Source: Pomacea canaliculata
Lineage: Eukaryota > Mollusca > Gastropoda > Architaenioglossa > Ampullariidae
NCBI RefSeq assembly: GCF_003073045.1
Contig: NC_037590.1
Location: 20,239,708-20,303,707, forward strand
Length of the DNA: 64,000 bases
Direction: 5' to 3'
In this document: positions 50,846 to 62,474 of the stretch, piece after piece
Numbering within the stretch: position 1 is the stretch's first letter
Layout: the number at the start of each line of letters is the position of its first letter
Position numbers and translations under genes: made by a program
The notes under the pieces: generated by a model
What the model was told of the DNA's origin: nothing
What the model saw: only the letters and a program-made list of their open reading frames with translations
The model's database searches: none

Positions 50846-52381
50846 ATAGAGAAGTGATGTGCAACAGCCATCTTGTGTAGGTGTTCTTGAGTGAGAGTGT
50901 ACAATACTTACACGTCATCTGATAACTTCGCATACGACTCAAAATTGCTGAAAGCGAGACAAAACATATCAATCGTGTTTCTAATGTACTGCACAGGGGT
51001 CCACAAAGTGTGGTTATCAACTTAGAAACAGGGAAGCGGACAGACGAGAGGACAGAGCGATGACTGTGAGGGGCACCGGTTCGATTTAGCTCAGCAATCT
51101 TTTTCTTGTCAGTCCAGCCGCCACAGATTATTACTTACCTGACCTTTACGTGTCCACGCTTGAAAAGTGTAACACTGAACCCTGAATGACCCTTCATAAT
51201 CTAATGTTGAGGAACTGAATGTGCAGCAAATGCACCGAACCTACTTTGAGTGAGTTCAGAGGTTAGTAGTGTACATGTGCAGTGTCATTATCATAGAGTA
51301 TTGCCCTGACGTCACAGATATGGAGAAACGAAAAGTGCTTCCCCATTGTTCTCGAGCTAACTTTGTCTCAAAATCATGCGAACTCTTCACTGTGTTTTTT
51401 ATATTATAGTTTAATCTGTAGTTAGTGTCTGTAAAATGCTGGAATGAGTCTCCACATACAAACAATACATACACAGAGTAAGAAACACTGAAATGTTATC
51501 GGAGTCCAGCCGTTAAAAACAACAATAATAATAGTAACAAGACGTTAAAGAGTCATAAAACTAATGAGAGATAAAACTAAAACATTAAATAAAAGCAGTG
51601 TAAAGATTGCTAGATTTTCAGGCAAACAAAATCGTAGCTTAATGCTTGCTATATATATATATGTAATACGCTCACTGTACATAAGCCTCTGTTAGGCCGT
51701 ATAAATGGCTAGAAGGACAGTACTGTAGGATCTGTTTTTGGTCTCGTGTTTAAATCACGCGAGTCAATGTTGTTATGTCTTCTTTGATGTCTTATGACCA
51801 AAAAATATTCAGATTACGGTCAGCTGAACAAAGACTAAAAAATAATTGTGATTGATGTAGCTCTTTACCCGAACCTTTGCTTTCTTGCCTGCGTCCTGAG
51901 TCATATATTTTGTTAAAGGCAAGTGTGTATTCATCCTCCACACAATTGTTGCCGTCGTTGTCAGCTGTGTCGCTCTCGCTCTATGATAAGTATGATATGA
52001 ATGTATTTGTTGTCTACTATTTTGTTATACTAATACTTCCTCAGCTCCACATTTAAATTAAATGGTCTATGGAGCATTCTTCTCATTGTATACTGTGTAC
52101 TTTTGTACATTGCCTTAAGCTTGCTTTGAAGATGGAGAAATAAAAAATATAATAAAAGGAAGAAGTAGGTCTATGTTTTATTACAGACACGTTTTATCAG
52201 AGTCAAGCATTTTGAGCGAAGCGCTTCATTTTGCGTGCACCACACACACACACACAATATAGATGAGGGCCAACCAACATAACTAAAGGTATTGTTTTGA
52301 AAGTTTGTATGGTTACATCGAGAGATTGTCTACACATACAAACAAGTATACAACTGCGTGAGTGAAAACATTTTTGCGCAG
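50846..52381. other. Duplicated flank leading into the orphan exons
   Basis: Closely similar to 29930-31260 before P450-4. Near 52230 it switches from that upstream-flank sequence to sequence of P450-4 intron 12 (36300 on), at a short shared TTTTG. The promoter and exons 1-12 that should lie between are absent. No gene is supported inside this stretch. Confidence 0.7.
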
Positions 52382-52896
52382 GTTTTACGAAGGCAGCATT
52401 AACCCCATCTCCTTCTTGGCATTCGGGTTTGGTCCTCGTCTGTGTATCGGCATGCGTCTGGCTCATCTGGAGATGAAGATGGCCATGGTGCACGTGCTGA
52501 GGAGAGTCAAGTTTGTGAAGACAGACGAACTAGAGGTGAGATAAGCAAACCACCGCCATACATCATCACCTTTCATACCTTGATAACACAATAAGCCTGG
52601 CGTAGAAATAATAGCAAAATGATGCATTAAGATATAAAGTAGAAAGCGTATATCTACATACAGTACAGATACAGAAACGGTAGAAGTGTAAATTTAGACT
52701 TTTAGTGACAGGCAAAAGGATGTGAAGTAATCCTATTCTTGATCGTTTTCGATATCGTATTTATATATTTGTTTACATTACGCTTTATCCATACTTACAG
52801 GAAGTGTTCAAGATCAAGCCTGGCTCTGTTTTTAACATCCCAGACCGAGTGATTGCCATCAAAGCTGTAATGCGAGACGTAGCTGCCACAGGTTAA
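52382..52896 (+). pseudogene. Orphan terminal exons 13-14 of a P450-4-like gene
   Basis: Exon 13 (52382-52535) and exon 14 (52801-52896) are intact, with proper splice sites, the haem loop FGFGPRLCIGMRLA and a stop codon giving the ending RDVAATG. Exons 1-12 and the promoter are missing because the sequence upstream jumps from intergenic flank into intron 12. A P450 cannot be made from it alone. Differences from P450-4 are few (for example AHLEMKM and TDELEV), so the deletion is recent. It could donate sequence in gene conversion. Confidence 0.92.
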
Positions 52897-54449
52897 AGCA
52901 TAGTAACGACACTAACTAGTCAACCACCTCAACTGATATTACGGGACTAATGACTTTCAAAAAATATTTCTCCTAGCCTGGAATACGGTACTAGCAGTTA
53001 GGAATTGACAACAACAACAGAAACAACCTTCTGGAAGACTTCTGGGATGAACGATTTGAAATTTGAGGCTAAAATGATTTACATGTGTAGATATATTTAT
53101 GTATATACAGATTATATGTTGTTACCTGGTGATCAGAAAGAGTTTAATGAGGATTGTGTTTATTGCCTTATTTACGTTTCTAAGACTACCTAACCGAGAC
53201 TCACATTCTCTGTCATGTAAGCGCAAGTACTCTTGACACAATCGTCAAAGCTCAGTCTCTCTCAATGGGTGTTTATAATACAGATACCTTTTGTTGTTAT
53301 AATCACAGAAGTTTACGCACTTATAAGCACAGTATAAGCAGTTGTCAAATACACATGTAAATGTATTAGCACGATTCGTCGAGTACTTTTCATATACTTT
53401 TCGTTCTTCTTGCTTATTTTCTATTTTATAATTCACAAATACACAAACTTCATATAAAATATAAATATAAAATGCAAAACCAACATTTTAACACACACAC
53501 ACACATACACCGAACACACACATACTAACCTGTATATAAAGAGTTACAGCTCTTGTGATTTGCAGGACACTTTCCAGTAAATGTTAGATATTTTGTTTAT
53601 TCTTTGGAAAGATTTTAAGTTGACTTTTGTGTCTCTTTTTCGCTTTTTTTCACTACTTTATGTAAAAAAAAGAGATTTGCTAAATCCATCTTGTGTAGGA
53701 GCTTCTGGATGAGATTGAGCATGCCGTATGTGCGTCGTCCGCCGAACAACCTCCGGGGTAGAGGATACAGCACAAAAACTCATAAAACACAGAAACAACA
53801 TGACACATTTGTTTCCAAAACAGTAAGCAATGGTCCACAAGCTGTGGAAAAGTACAATATTGATATAACAAGTGCGACTAGTGCAATCAGTCAACTTCAG
53901 CTATAAATGTTTGCGGTCTCAAAATCAGACGAACTCTCTATTGTCTTTTTGTTCTTGTTTAATCGGTAGTGACACATTTGAATAGAATGTTTCCACACAA
54001 ACAACAAACACACCTGTAAGAAACAGGGAAATGTTATCGGAGTCCAGCTGTTAGTCGCGGTCGGAATGTAGATGTGACCTGTAGATGTGAGGTTATCGCT
54101 AGCTCGCTGGCAACCGCATGTCATGCTCTTAAGAAGATGAAAACCCTGATATGGCTGTCCTTTTAAAATGTTTTTCTTAAGTGGGGCAAATGTACTTGAC
54201 GCACATTAAGTCATACTGAGAGTAGAAGTTTTACAATGCTACAATTTGTCTAACGTGAATATGAAAATGGCCAGGACAATAAAGTTCAGACAGACCGTCA
54301 GACGAGCGGTTAATATACAAGATCGGCATACATTTTAAACTCAGAATGTTGAGAACGAACGATGTTGCGAAATCGAGATAAACATCAGTACATTCAGGCT
54401 TTAAGGTCACAGCAATGTACTGAATGCACCTGCTGTCGTTGTGAAGATG
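52897..54449. other. Intergenic region between the orphan exons and P450-6
   Basis: 52897-53340 matches the 3' flanks of P450-1 and P450-4; about 53340-54085 matches shortened parts of 9590-10480; from about 54110 it matches the upstream flank of P450-5 (39360 on). No gene, repeat array or regulatory site beyond these shared flanks is seen. Confidence 0.65.
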
Positions 54450-54654
54450 CACTGAAAGTACTGAAAGTTCATGGGATGTAGTACAAGTACGGACAGCAAT
54501 AGTACACTCCACTTTATCTATTTAAGACGAGGTTAGAAACCTTTGACCAGCGAGCTTACAGATTTTATATTACTAGGACTGCTACTGTTCAGCTCTCGTG
54601 AGTTGTCCTCAGAAGTTAACGTGTCTGTACTCATCGGAGTCTTTGGAGACTAGG
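54450..54654 (+). promoter_or_regulatory. P450-6 promoter and 5' UTR
   Basis: TATTTAAG box at 54519-54526, about 133 bp before the ATG, as in P450-5. Upstream are two adjacent CTGAAAGT repeats (54450-54468) and a GTAGTACAAGTACGG. P450-5 has an extra 12 bases or so between these two motifs. Confidence 0.5.
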
Positions 54655-54879
54655 ATGGAGTTTCTGTCTCTCATTGACCTGCCCGTGACCCTTGTGCTGC
54701 TCCCGTTAGCAGGCTTCCTGCTTTACCTGTGAGTATTGAAGAAGTAACGCTGAATTTTTAACTTAAAATAGACAAAAAAGGACAAGAACATTAAGAGATA
54801 TAAGGTAGCAGTAGTACAAAAAGCCTGTGCGAGTTATTTTGCCAGGCATGACAAATGAAAGTGACAAAATCTTGCCGGT

Positions 54880-55090
54880 AGCGAAGTCGTAAATCTTGAC
54901 AGCGAGACGCCATCTTGGGAGGGATATGCTATCTCGTGCACTATCACCTGGAAGTCGGTCTCGTTTGTTGTCTTTATTGTAGCTGCAGTTAGTGAGGCAA
55001 TGTCATCCTTCGTGTTGGTGTCTGCAAGTATGTGGACGAGTGCCACGAGGGTGTAGAATTCCTCATGTACCCACCTGCTGTAAGCCCTTC
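54880..55090 (-). other. Antisense open frame in P450-6 intron 1 (partner of that in P450-5)
   Basis: The minus-strand frame contains EEFYTLVALVHILADTN, TKDDIASLTAATIKTTN and ETDFQVIVHEI, aligned without gaps to P450-5 intron 1. Upstream the two copies differ by 7 bases next to the Met, so the start differs. Family unknown. Most base differences in the core are silent, which hints at past constraint, but the segment is short. Confidence 0.35.
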
Positions 55091-58000
55091 TGTGAATGAG
55101 AACAATGCACGTTGTGTAGTTCACGTGAATCTTTAAGACAAATTTTGTAGAGTTTTTTTGTGTAAATGCGCACACGTATGTCCACTGTCGACTGTCGTAG
55201 TTCGATGGAACAACAGACAACTGGAGCGTCAGGTAGAGGGATGTGGAGATGACTATGACTAGTCCCTTGTGCCATAACCTATTAATTTTAGCTTGTGAAA
55301 CCCGACGTAGATGCCAAGTAGAGTTTCACGGTTTTAAACATATTTTTTTTTCCTTTGGTATTGGGTCGGCGCTGTTATTCTCTCTATGAAGCTATCTTTC
55401 CTGATATAGAGAATGTTTTGTGATACAAAAGACCTTGTGCTCGGGCCCATAATTACTTATTTCCAGAGCGGTTGTTGACACATGATGGTGAGGCTGTGAA
55501 CATTAACAGTGACACTTAATGCCGTCTTAGATGCCTTCTATCGTCCTTCGTTAGTAGTTGGTGAGAAATTGGTGTGCACAGCAATCGCTTAATTTTTCCA
55601 ATTAGAACGCTATGTTGACAGATGCGTCACACATTTTTTTCAATCTTTGTAAACTTAATTTCTGGCAAAAACTTCTATTAGTACTGTTTAGCGTCGGCAG
55701 TCAAATGTGGTTTGGCCAGCTGACACCATCTTAGCATGGGACAGAGAGGGCTAAGTATTTTCTATACCAGCATATCTTTTAGAATAGTGAGCACAAATTT
55801 TCAGCAAGGACCATTGTATCTGTGGACTGTCTCAGATACGGAATTTGGCCCTACGGAGTGTGGAAGTCACTGGGTGTTGATGGACCCAAACCTTCACCTT
55901 TCATTGGCAACCAGTATCAGCTGGCTAGAGAGGTAAAGTTAACTAGTTAATACGTAAGCTGGCTTTATTCTCTAATTCCCTGTCTTTAATTGTGATAATT
56001 GTGTGAGTATGCCACGTTTGTGTTTAGTAACATGACATATAGAGTAATAAGGCGCACTTTGTGTTGTTATTAAATAAATTGTCTCCTTCAAAGCTAAATT
56101 TTTAACATTTTCCAGGGAGCCGAACAATTTGTTCAGAAGTGGTCGAAGAAATATGGTCGCACATTTGGGTACGTTTTAAAGACTAGTTCTTACTGGTTTT
56201 TTCGTTGAAACATAAACTATTGAAGAAAGCTTGTTTTCTTTTGACCATGTATTTCTTTGAGATACCTCCTGTTATTGTATACTCTCATTACTGATGGAGG
56301 TTTCCTCTTTTTACCTGTCGCTGTGTTAATCTTTAGTATTTTGCTTTAAATCTTGTTTTTGTAGCGAATTAAATTTGTATTTCAGCATGTATTCTGGGCG
56401 CGTGCCACTGCTGGTAACCACCGATCTAGACATTCTAAAACAAGTTCTTGTCAAAGATTTCAACAAGTTTACAGACCGATTTGTGAGTATAAAAAGTTAC
56501 AGTTTATTAAAGTCATACAGCGCCATTTAAATTTGAAATAAAAAAATTAAATGTTACTTACCGCTGCAAATAATCTTCCCTTGGGACTACGTGTACAAGA
56601 GACATCATTCAAACAGAATATTGTAATCACACTTAGAAATTCAGTGTGTTTGCAAATAAAATAGGTGTACAATATATATGCCTTATTTAACTTTTACTTT
56701 CCTGACTTTTTAAACTTTCAGGAAAATATGGAGATTGCACCACAGGAAAGTTCGTTCGATGTTGCCCTTTACTACCGGCGCACAGTGGAAAAGAATTCGA
56801 CACATACTCACACCTACCTTTAGTACGGGAAAATTGAAGCAGGTGAGTTCATCTTTTGTCAACCAAGGTGCAAAGTAAGCTGGCTTAAGAGTTTGTCTTT
56901 GTGCAACAGGTGTATAGCTCGTACACTAATCTGACTGGCTCATTGCATGGAAAGAGTGGTTAGTGTAGTGGGTACCCACTGCTTGTCCCCCGAACTGCTG
57001 ACACCTTGTTAGTCGAGTCCAGAATTGTTAGATGTCTTTTGCTTTGGGTCTCAGTGATGTGCTTTTTCTTTCTCCCTTCTATTCCAAAGGTGTTAGCACT
57101 GCAGGTTTTTCACTGTAGATTTATTGATATCTGTCCATCTCTTCTTACGTCATGGTTTACTTACTTTTTAAATTTTAGTTAGTGTTTATTAATTAATTTT
57201 AAATTATTTAACGTACATGTTGTGTGATAAGTGTACTTGAATTGATATTTATCCTTTAAGCGATGAGGATTGTTACTGGTGTTTTGTGTTAGGAAAAAGG
57301 AATAGGCGTATCTTTCAATTTTAGGGCATGGCGATTTTTCTATCTGTTTAAAATCATTTTTATGCTGCTTCGCACTATCATGTACTGATATTGTCCATCC
57401 ATTATCACAATTTATTATTAAATACCAAACGATCTTAAAATAAGGACTTTCGAGTCCACAGTCGAGCGCATCAACAACTAAGCTACATTAGTAGATAAAG
57501 ATATCTATATATATATATATATGCTTAATCTAAATATTTAAATGTGAATGAATATATTACACACATTTTTTATTTAAAAGTTATTTTTATTTTTTACAGA
57601 TGGAATACTATATCCAACGTTGCTGCATCCAGCTCACCAAAAACATCGAGGAGACTATTCTGAGAGGTGAAAAGATAGATGTTAAAAGGTGAGAATTTTA
57701 TCTTGTTATGGGCTTTGATGAAATTTTGATTTTATTTCTGTATTCTCTTAACAAGAAACGAACGGATGTCTCCAAAATAAGTTAGACAAAATAAATGTAT
57801 AAGTTGCATACATAGACGTGTGTATAGAATGTAGTCCTTTGCAGTTCATATCAATTCTCCTTATTGTGAGGTAATATGCCAATTTATTTTGTAAGATTTT
57901 TATCATACTTTTTTGCCAGAGTTTATGGTGGCTACACCATGGACGTGATAGCGGGCACGGCGTTTGGTGTAGAAGTGAATTCTCAGAAGGACCTGGACCA

Positions 58001-58623
58001 ACCATTCATCAGAGATGCAGGCAGTCTTTTGGCAGCCATTACCACTGACGAGGGATTTTTACTCACACTTTCAAGTACTTGCAAAATTTACATCTTAAGT
58101 TTAATAATAAGTGATAACTTATTTAATTTACAACATAATATTGATTACACTTATGTTTCTCTCCGACTCTCTTTTGTGAAATTTACAGAAGTAATCATTT
58201 TATTTTGAGAGTTTACAAAGTTAGCATGTACTCATTTTTAAGAGCTATACATAGGGGAGAGCTTGTCATATTTGTGTATTTTTATTATTAATTTACTGTT
58301 ATCTTTTTCTTATTTTTTCAGAATCCGTTCCTTTACTGATACCGTTTATACAATTTTTGGTCAAAAAGTTTTTTCAACCAAGTGGATTGAAGTCGTTCAC
58401 GGGAGTCGTTCACCGCATTATAGAAGAAAGGAAACTGGAAGGAAATATAAATGTATGTGTAGGACAGCTGGGACACACAATTGTATGTCAGTGTAAATGT
58501 TTGTATCCATGTTAACCTTCACAATCTATACGAAAGAAAATGTGAAGAGTATATATATATACGACTGCGGTAATACTTGTATGTCAGCTTTTAAGTTTGT
58601 TTACATGTGTACCTTAACCACAA

Positions 58624-58716
58624 TATAAAAGAAAGACAACTGGAGAGAAATAGAAATGTGTTTCTAGGACTGCTGGGACACTTGTACGTCAGCGCGTATG
58701 TTTGTGAATATGTGTA
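58624..58716 (+). pseudogene. Partial duplicate of the exon 8 end in P450-6 intron 8
   Basis: Counterpart of the P450-5 scar at 43366-43455. It reads GAAAGACAACTGGAGAGAA and then GAAATGTGTTTCTAGGAC; the form GAAAGACAACTGGAG is that of P450-3 exon 8. It shows that the scar formed before P450-5 and P450-6 separated. Confidence 0.65.
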
Positions 58717-58782
58717 CTACGTATTAAAAGTATACAACGCTGGCATGTCTATCCACACACAAACACATTTGCGCACGCGCGT

Positions 58783-58785
<3 letters not shown>

Positions 58786-58838
<53 letters not shown>
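58786..58838. repeat. (AC)n microsatellite in P450-6 intron 8
   Basis: About 50 bases of pure AC. The same position in P450-5 (about 43487-43500) has only about seven units, so the run expanded after duplication. Confidence 0.96.
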
Positions 58839-58839
<1 letters not shown>

Positions 58840-59127
58840 TTAAAAAAAATAATAACACACCAAGGTTCTGACGTACTTAATAAACAGTTCAGGCATTAAT
58901 ACTGCTTTCTCATCATTAATCTATATGATTGATAGTGCTTTTTTTCACTAACTATTCTCAATTACTGTGTTTTGTTGTACAGCGAAAACCTGACTTTCTC
59001 CAGTTACTACTGAGCTGTGAGGAAAAGCAGACTTCCGACGGAGAGCAAATGAATGGTAACTGATTTTGATTTTATGAATGTCAGTATTGTTTTAATCCGA
59101 TTACAATTTTAATTGTTTACTTTAAGC

Positions 59128-59563
59128 CAGGGATGCCCAACCTACGGCCCGCGGGCCATATCCGGCCCGCGAAACTTCTGCCCACAGTGCAGGAAATCGG
59201 CATGTTAGTAATAAAAAAAAAAAAAAACGAAAAAAAAAAAAACGAAAAAGGGGAAGAAGAAGTATTTATCCCTACTTAGGAGCGTTTCCAATCTTTTTTT
59301 CGATGGACGAACATTTCGATTGAATGCTCCGACTTGGTGTCTCTACGATGAGGCCGAACATTCAGAAGTTGTTTCGGGAGAACAACTTCAAATATCCCAC
59401 TAATTACTACATAGTTAATGGCAAGTACAACTTGTTTCTAATAAAAAATGGTATCTGCTCTATTTTTTTTTCTTTTTTGTATTTTTGCGGTGAAGTGGCC
59501 CGCGACACGGCTGTCTGAAATGGATATGGCCCGCAGGCCGAAAAAGGTTGGGCATCACTGCTA
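59128..59563. mobile_element. hAT-like non-autonomous TIR element in P450-6 intron 9
   Basis: Left end CAGGGATGCCCAACCTACGG, right end reading inward CAGTGATGCCCAACCTT: imperfect terminal inverted repeats with GGCCCGCGGGCC-type sequence next to them, a form I know from hAT elements. Flanking 8-mers CTTTAAGC (59120-59127) and CATTAAGC (59564-59571) fit a target-site duplication with one change. P450-5 intron 9 shows the empty site (TTTACTTTAAGCGATTCTG at about 43782), so insertion followed the P450-5/6 duplication. The inside is A/T-rich with poly-A tracts and has no transposase. Confidence 0.82.
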
Positions 59564-59957
59564 CATTAAGCGAATCTGAAACCTCATTGTAGTTATCGCG
59601 TTAACTTACTGCCTTCACGGCGGATATTTTTGTACGCCCGCTCGCAGACTCATTCGGCACGGCGAAAAAAAACCGCCGTGTTTTTACATTTTTTTGGCGT
59701 TTACAGCGCTTTTTTTCGTAAAGAAATCGCTTAGTTACGATAGCTTGTGCATTTCTGAACACAGTTACTTCCCTTGTAAAGGGATGGTACTCTGTTTTGA
59801 CTGAAATATCGTCAATTTCCCAGAGTAGCCCTTCTTGAAAAAAATGGCGAGACGATGTACGATGTACGTGAAATGTGCGGCTAGTTTCTCGGATTTTCAG
59901 AATTCTGGCATAATTTGTGAATTTCTAAGGACAAGAACAATGTGCGTGCATTTCTTT

Positions 59958-60253
59958 TTGGTTTTTAAAGATCCTATTTTACACATTTTGATCTATCATT
60001 ATCAATTTGAATTATTTTTCTAGCTGTTTTAGGGTTTTTTTAAAATAATTTTTTGAAAATCGGTAAAATTCGCGTGTAACGTGCTGGAAAAATTTGTATG
60101 GATTACAATAATAAAAGTGAGCTCTCAAGCAATTTTCAGGTAGGATTGTTCCTATTTTACAAAGTTTGATCTATCATTATCAATTTGAATTATTCTTCTA
60201 GCTGTTTTAGTTTGTTTTTTATAATTTTTTGAAAATCGGTGAAATTCGTGTGT
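59958..60253. repeat. Direct repeat pair of about 100 bp in P450-6 intron 9
   Basis: Two segments (about 59968-60075 and about 60150-60253) share CTATTTTACA, TTGATCTATCATTATCAAT, CTAGCTGTTTTAG, and a tail TTTTTTGAAAATCGGT(A/G)AAATTCG. They stand about 185 bp apart. Not seen in P450-5 intron 9. No coding content; origin unknown, perhaps part of a further transposon. Confidence 0.75.
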
Positions 60254-62474
60254 ACCGGTGGGTCGAACGGCCTGTAGCCTTTCCGTCTTCAGTGAGAAAA
60301 AAAGGGAAAAGAGAAATAAAAGAACAAAGAAGGGGTTCCCAGAAACAGAAGAGACAACCTAAACAGCCATGCATTGACCACAACAACAAAAAAGCAAACA
60401 ACAAAAACAAAACCCACAAAACACACAGACAAAAAAAAAAAAAAAAACAAACAAAAAAACAAAAAAAAAAAAAAACACCAAAAAACCAAACCACCCCGCG
60501 CACAATGTCCTCTGCGCCGTGTTTTCCTTCTCGTCTGTTCCCCTGCCACCACACACGGCAATTACGTGAAAAGAAAAAAAAAATGGTGTAAAACGTGGTG
60601 ATATAGAAATCCCATCTCCAGCTACCTTCCCCGTCCTTGCTTGTACAGGTAGCATGCGACACACGACAGTATTTGGACTAGAGATTTTTGTGAAAACGAG
60701 AACGTCTATCGAAATTTTACCTGGACGTCATTAAGAAGATGTCGATCGTTTTTGTTGCAGTTTTGTCAAGAACTGAAGTCGTCGCACAAGCAGTGGCTTT
60801 TTTCGTCGTTGGCTACGAAACGACAGCATCCACCCTGCAGTTCATGGCTTACCTCCTGGCGCTGCACCCAGAGGTACAGGAGAAGGTTGTACGTGAAATC
60901 AAGGAACAGCTTGGCGATGTGAGTTTTTTTTCTCTATGATATCTTGCTGTCATCTATGTCTTAACCTTACGTTCATGTTATACACACTTGTCCTGTTCAC
61001 CCTTTATGTCTTTGGCACCCATCATGTTTAATTGGAATCATTCACTTGAGAGAAAAGGGATGAAATGTAGTCTAATATATAAGTGAAAGCATACATTTGA
61101 ATTAAAGAAAAATAAGTTATGTGGGAATAAGTTACATGGATTTGGTGTTTAATCAGGAGATACCTACTCACGAGGGCGTCACAAAGCTGAAATACTTGGA
61201 CAGCGTCATCCACGAGACACTGAGGATGTATCCTCCAGGCGGCTCGTAAGTGTACTTGTTACTTTTGTTGTCACTTTTCTGGTTAGAGCCAGATATAGTA
61301 GGTGAGAATTGCTGTCATGTCCTTCTGAACCTTTTTAATGCATCTTTCATCCGATCCATGTTTTACAATTTGCTCTAGGACATCTAACTAAACTCGCAGT
61401 TATGAAATAAGAGAATGTAGCGACAACATTATCAGTCCACACACAAACTCAACTGTCCTTACTTTATCGGCTACACAATTGTTACTTTTGATAATCTGGT
61501 TTTTGATAGAGCAGACAGAGTGGCATCTGAAGAGGTCACCATCAAAGGCATTACAATCCCTAAGGGCGCTGCAGTTATGATTCCTATCACCAATGTGATG
61601 AAAGACCCGGAGTACTTCCCTGAACCTGACAAGTTCAAACCTGAACGGTAAGAGATAGCAAGGGTACTGCAAAGGCAAAACATAACTAAAATAAACAAAC
61701 TGTAGCCTGTCACAGTTGAAGTGACTGGACAAGAATATAGGTTTAGTAAATAATCCATTCACAGATATGGTAAGCATGCAAAACACATGCAAGCAAATAC
61801 AGATTGGTGGAAAATTAGCATCCCTGAGAATTTTATTCAGAAATGTTGTTCAGTGTTAACCTTAAATCCACTCTCGCAGAGTTGATTTTAGTTGAGTTTT
61901 AAAAGTTCCAGAAAATGAAACGGTTCTATAATGCTCTGTGTGATGAGGAGTGAAGACATTTTTGCACAGGTTTTACGAAGGCAGCGTCGATCCCATCTCA
62001 TTCTTGGCATTCGGGTATGGTCCTCGTCTGTGTATCGGCATGCGTCTGTCTCTGCTGGAGATGAAGATGGCAATGGTTCATGTGCTGAGAAGAGTGAAGT
62101 TTTTGAAGACAGACGACCTACAGGTGAGATAACCAAACTACCGCCAAAGCACAGCTTTGTCTTTCCTATACTACCAACGTAATAAACTTGGCATAGAAAT
62201 AATATAAAATAAGAGCATTAAAAGATGAAGTTTAGAAGGCAATGTAGAAGTGTAGGTTGTAAAAATACAATTACGTAAAGGTTAGAGTGTGAGTGTGAAA
62301 AAATAAGATTATAGGTACCCTATACATGATCGTCTTCGATAACGTATTTATGAGTCTTATGTGTATAAAAGGTGTTCATATTTACAGGAAACTCTGAAGA
62401 TCAAGCCTGGCTCACGTCTTAACATCCCAGACCAAGTCGTTGCCATCAGCGGTGTAATGCGAGAAACACGTTAA

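Larger units (their letters stand above)
54655..62474 (+). pseudogene. P450-6: CYP3A-like P450 with one frameshift, otherwise complete
   Basis: Exons: 54655-54728, 55836-55932, 56116-56168, 56386-56482, 56722-56842, 57600-57688, 57920-58074, 58322-58452, 58983-59055, 60761-60918, 61157-61245, 61510-61647, 61970-62123, 62388-62474. Exon 5 is 121 nt, against 120 nt in all five other copies: near 56747-56752 it has one extra base after CACAGGAA, and the shifted frame meets TAG at 56821-56823, about 140 codons in. All other exons are open and all splice sites good, so the lesion is very young or an assembly error. The I-helix reads VGYETT (Val at 313 for Ala). Nearest relative P450-5; exon 3 and intron 2 match P450-3. 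Intron 9 holds a hAT-like element, intron 8 an (AC)n run. Confidence 0.9.

Noticed and set aside
50204-50904. Minus-strand open frames of 85-117 codons over the LINE
   Set aside because: They are reverse-strand shadows of the reverse-transcriptase frame.
60219-60664. Overlapping open frames on both strands rich in Lys or Phe/Cys (up to 147 codons)
   Set aside because: They arise from A-rich low-complexity sequence in P450-6 intron 9 and share no conserved frame with the related part of P450-5 intron 9.
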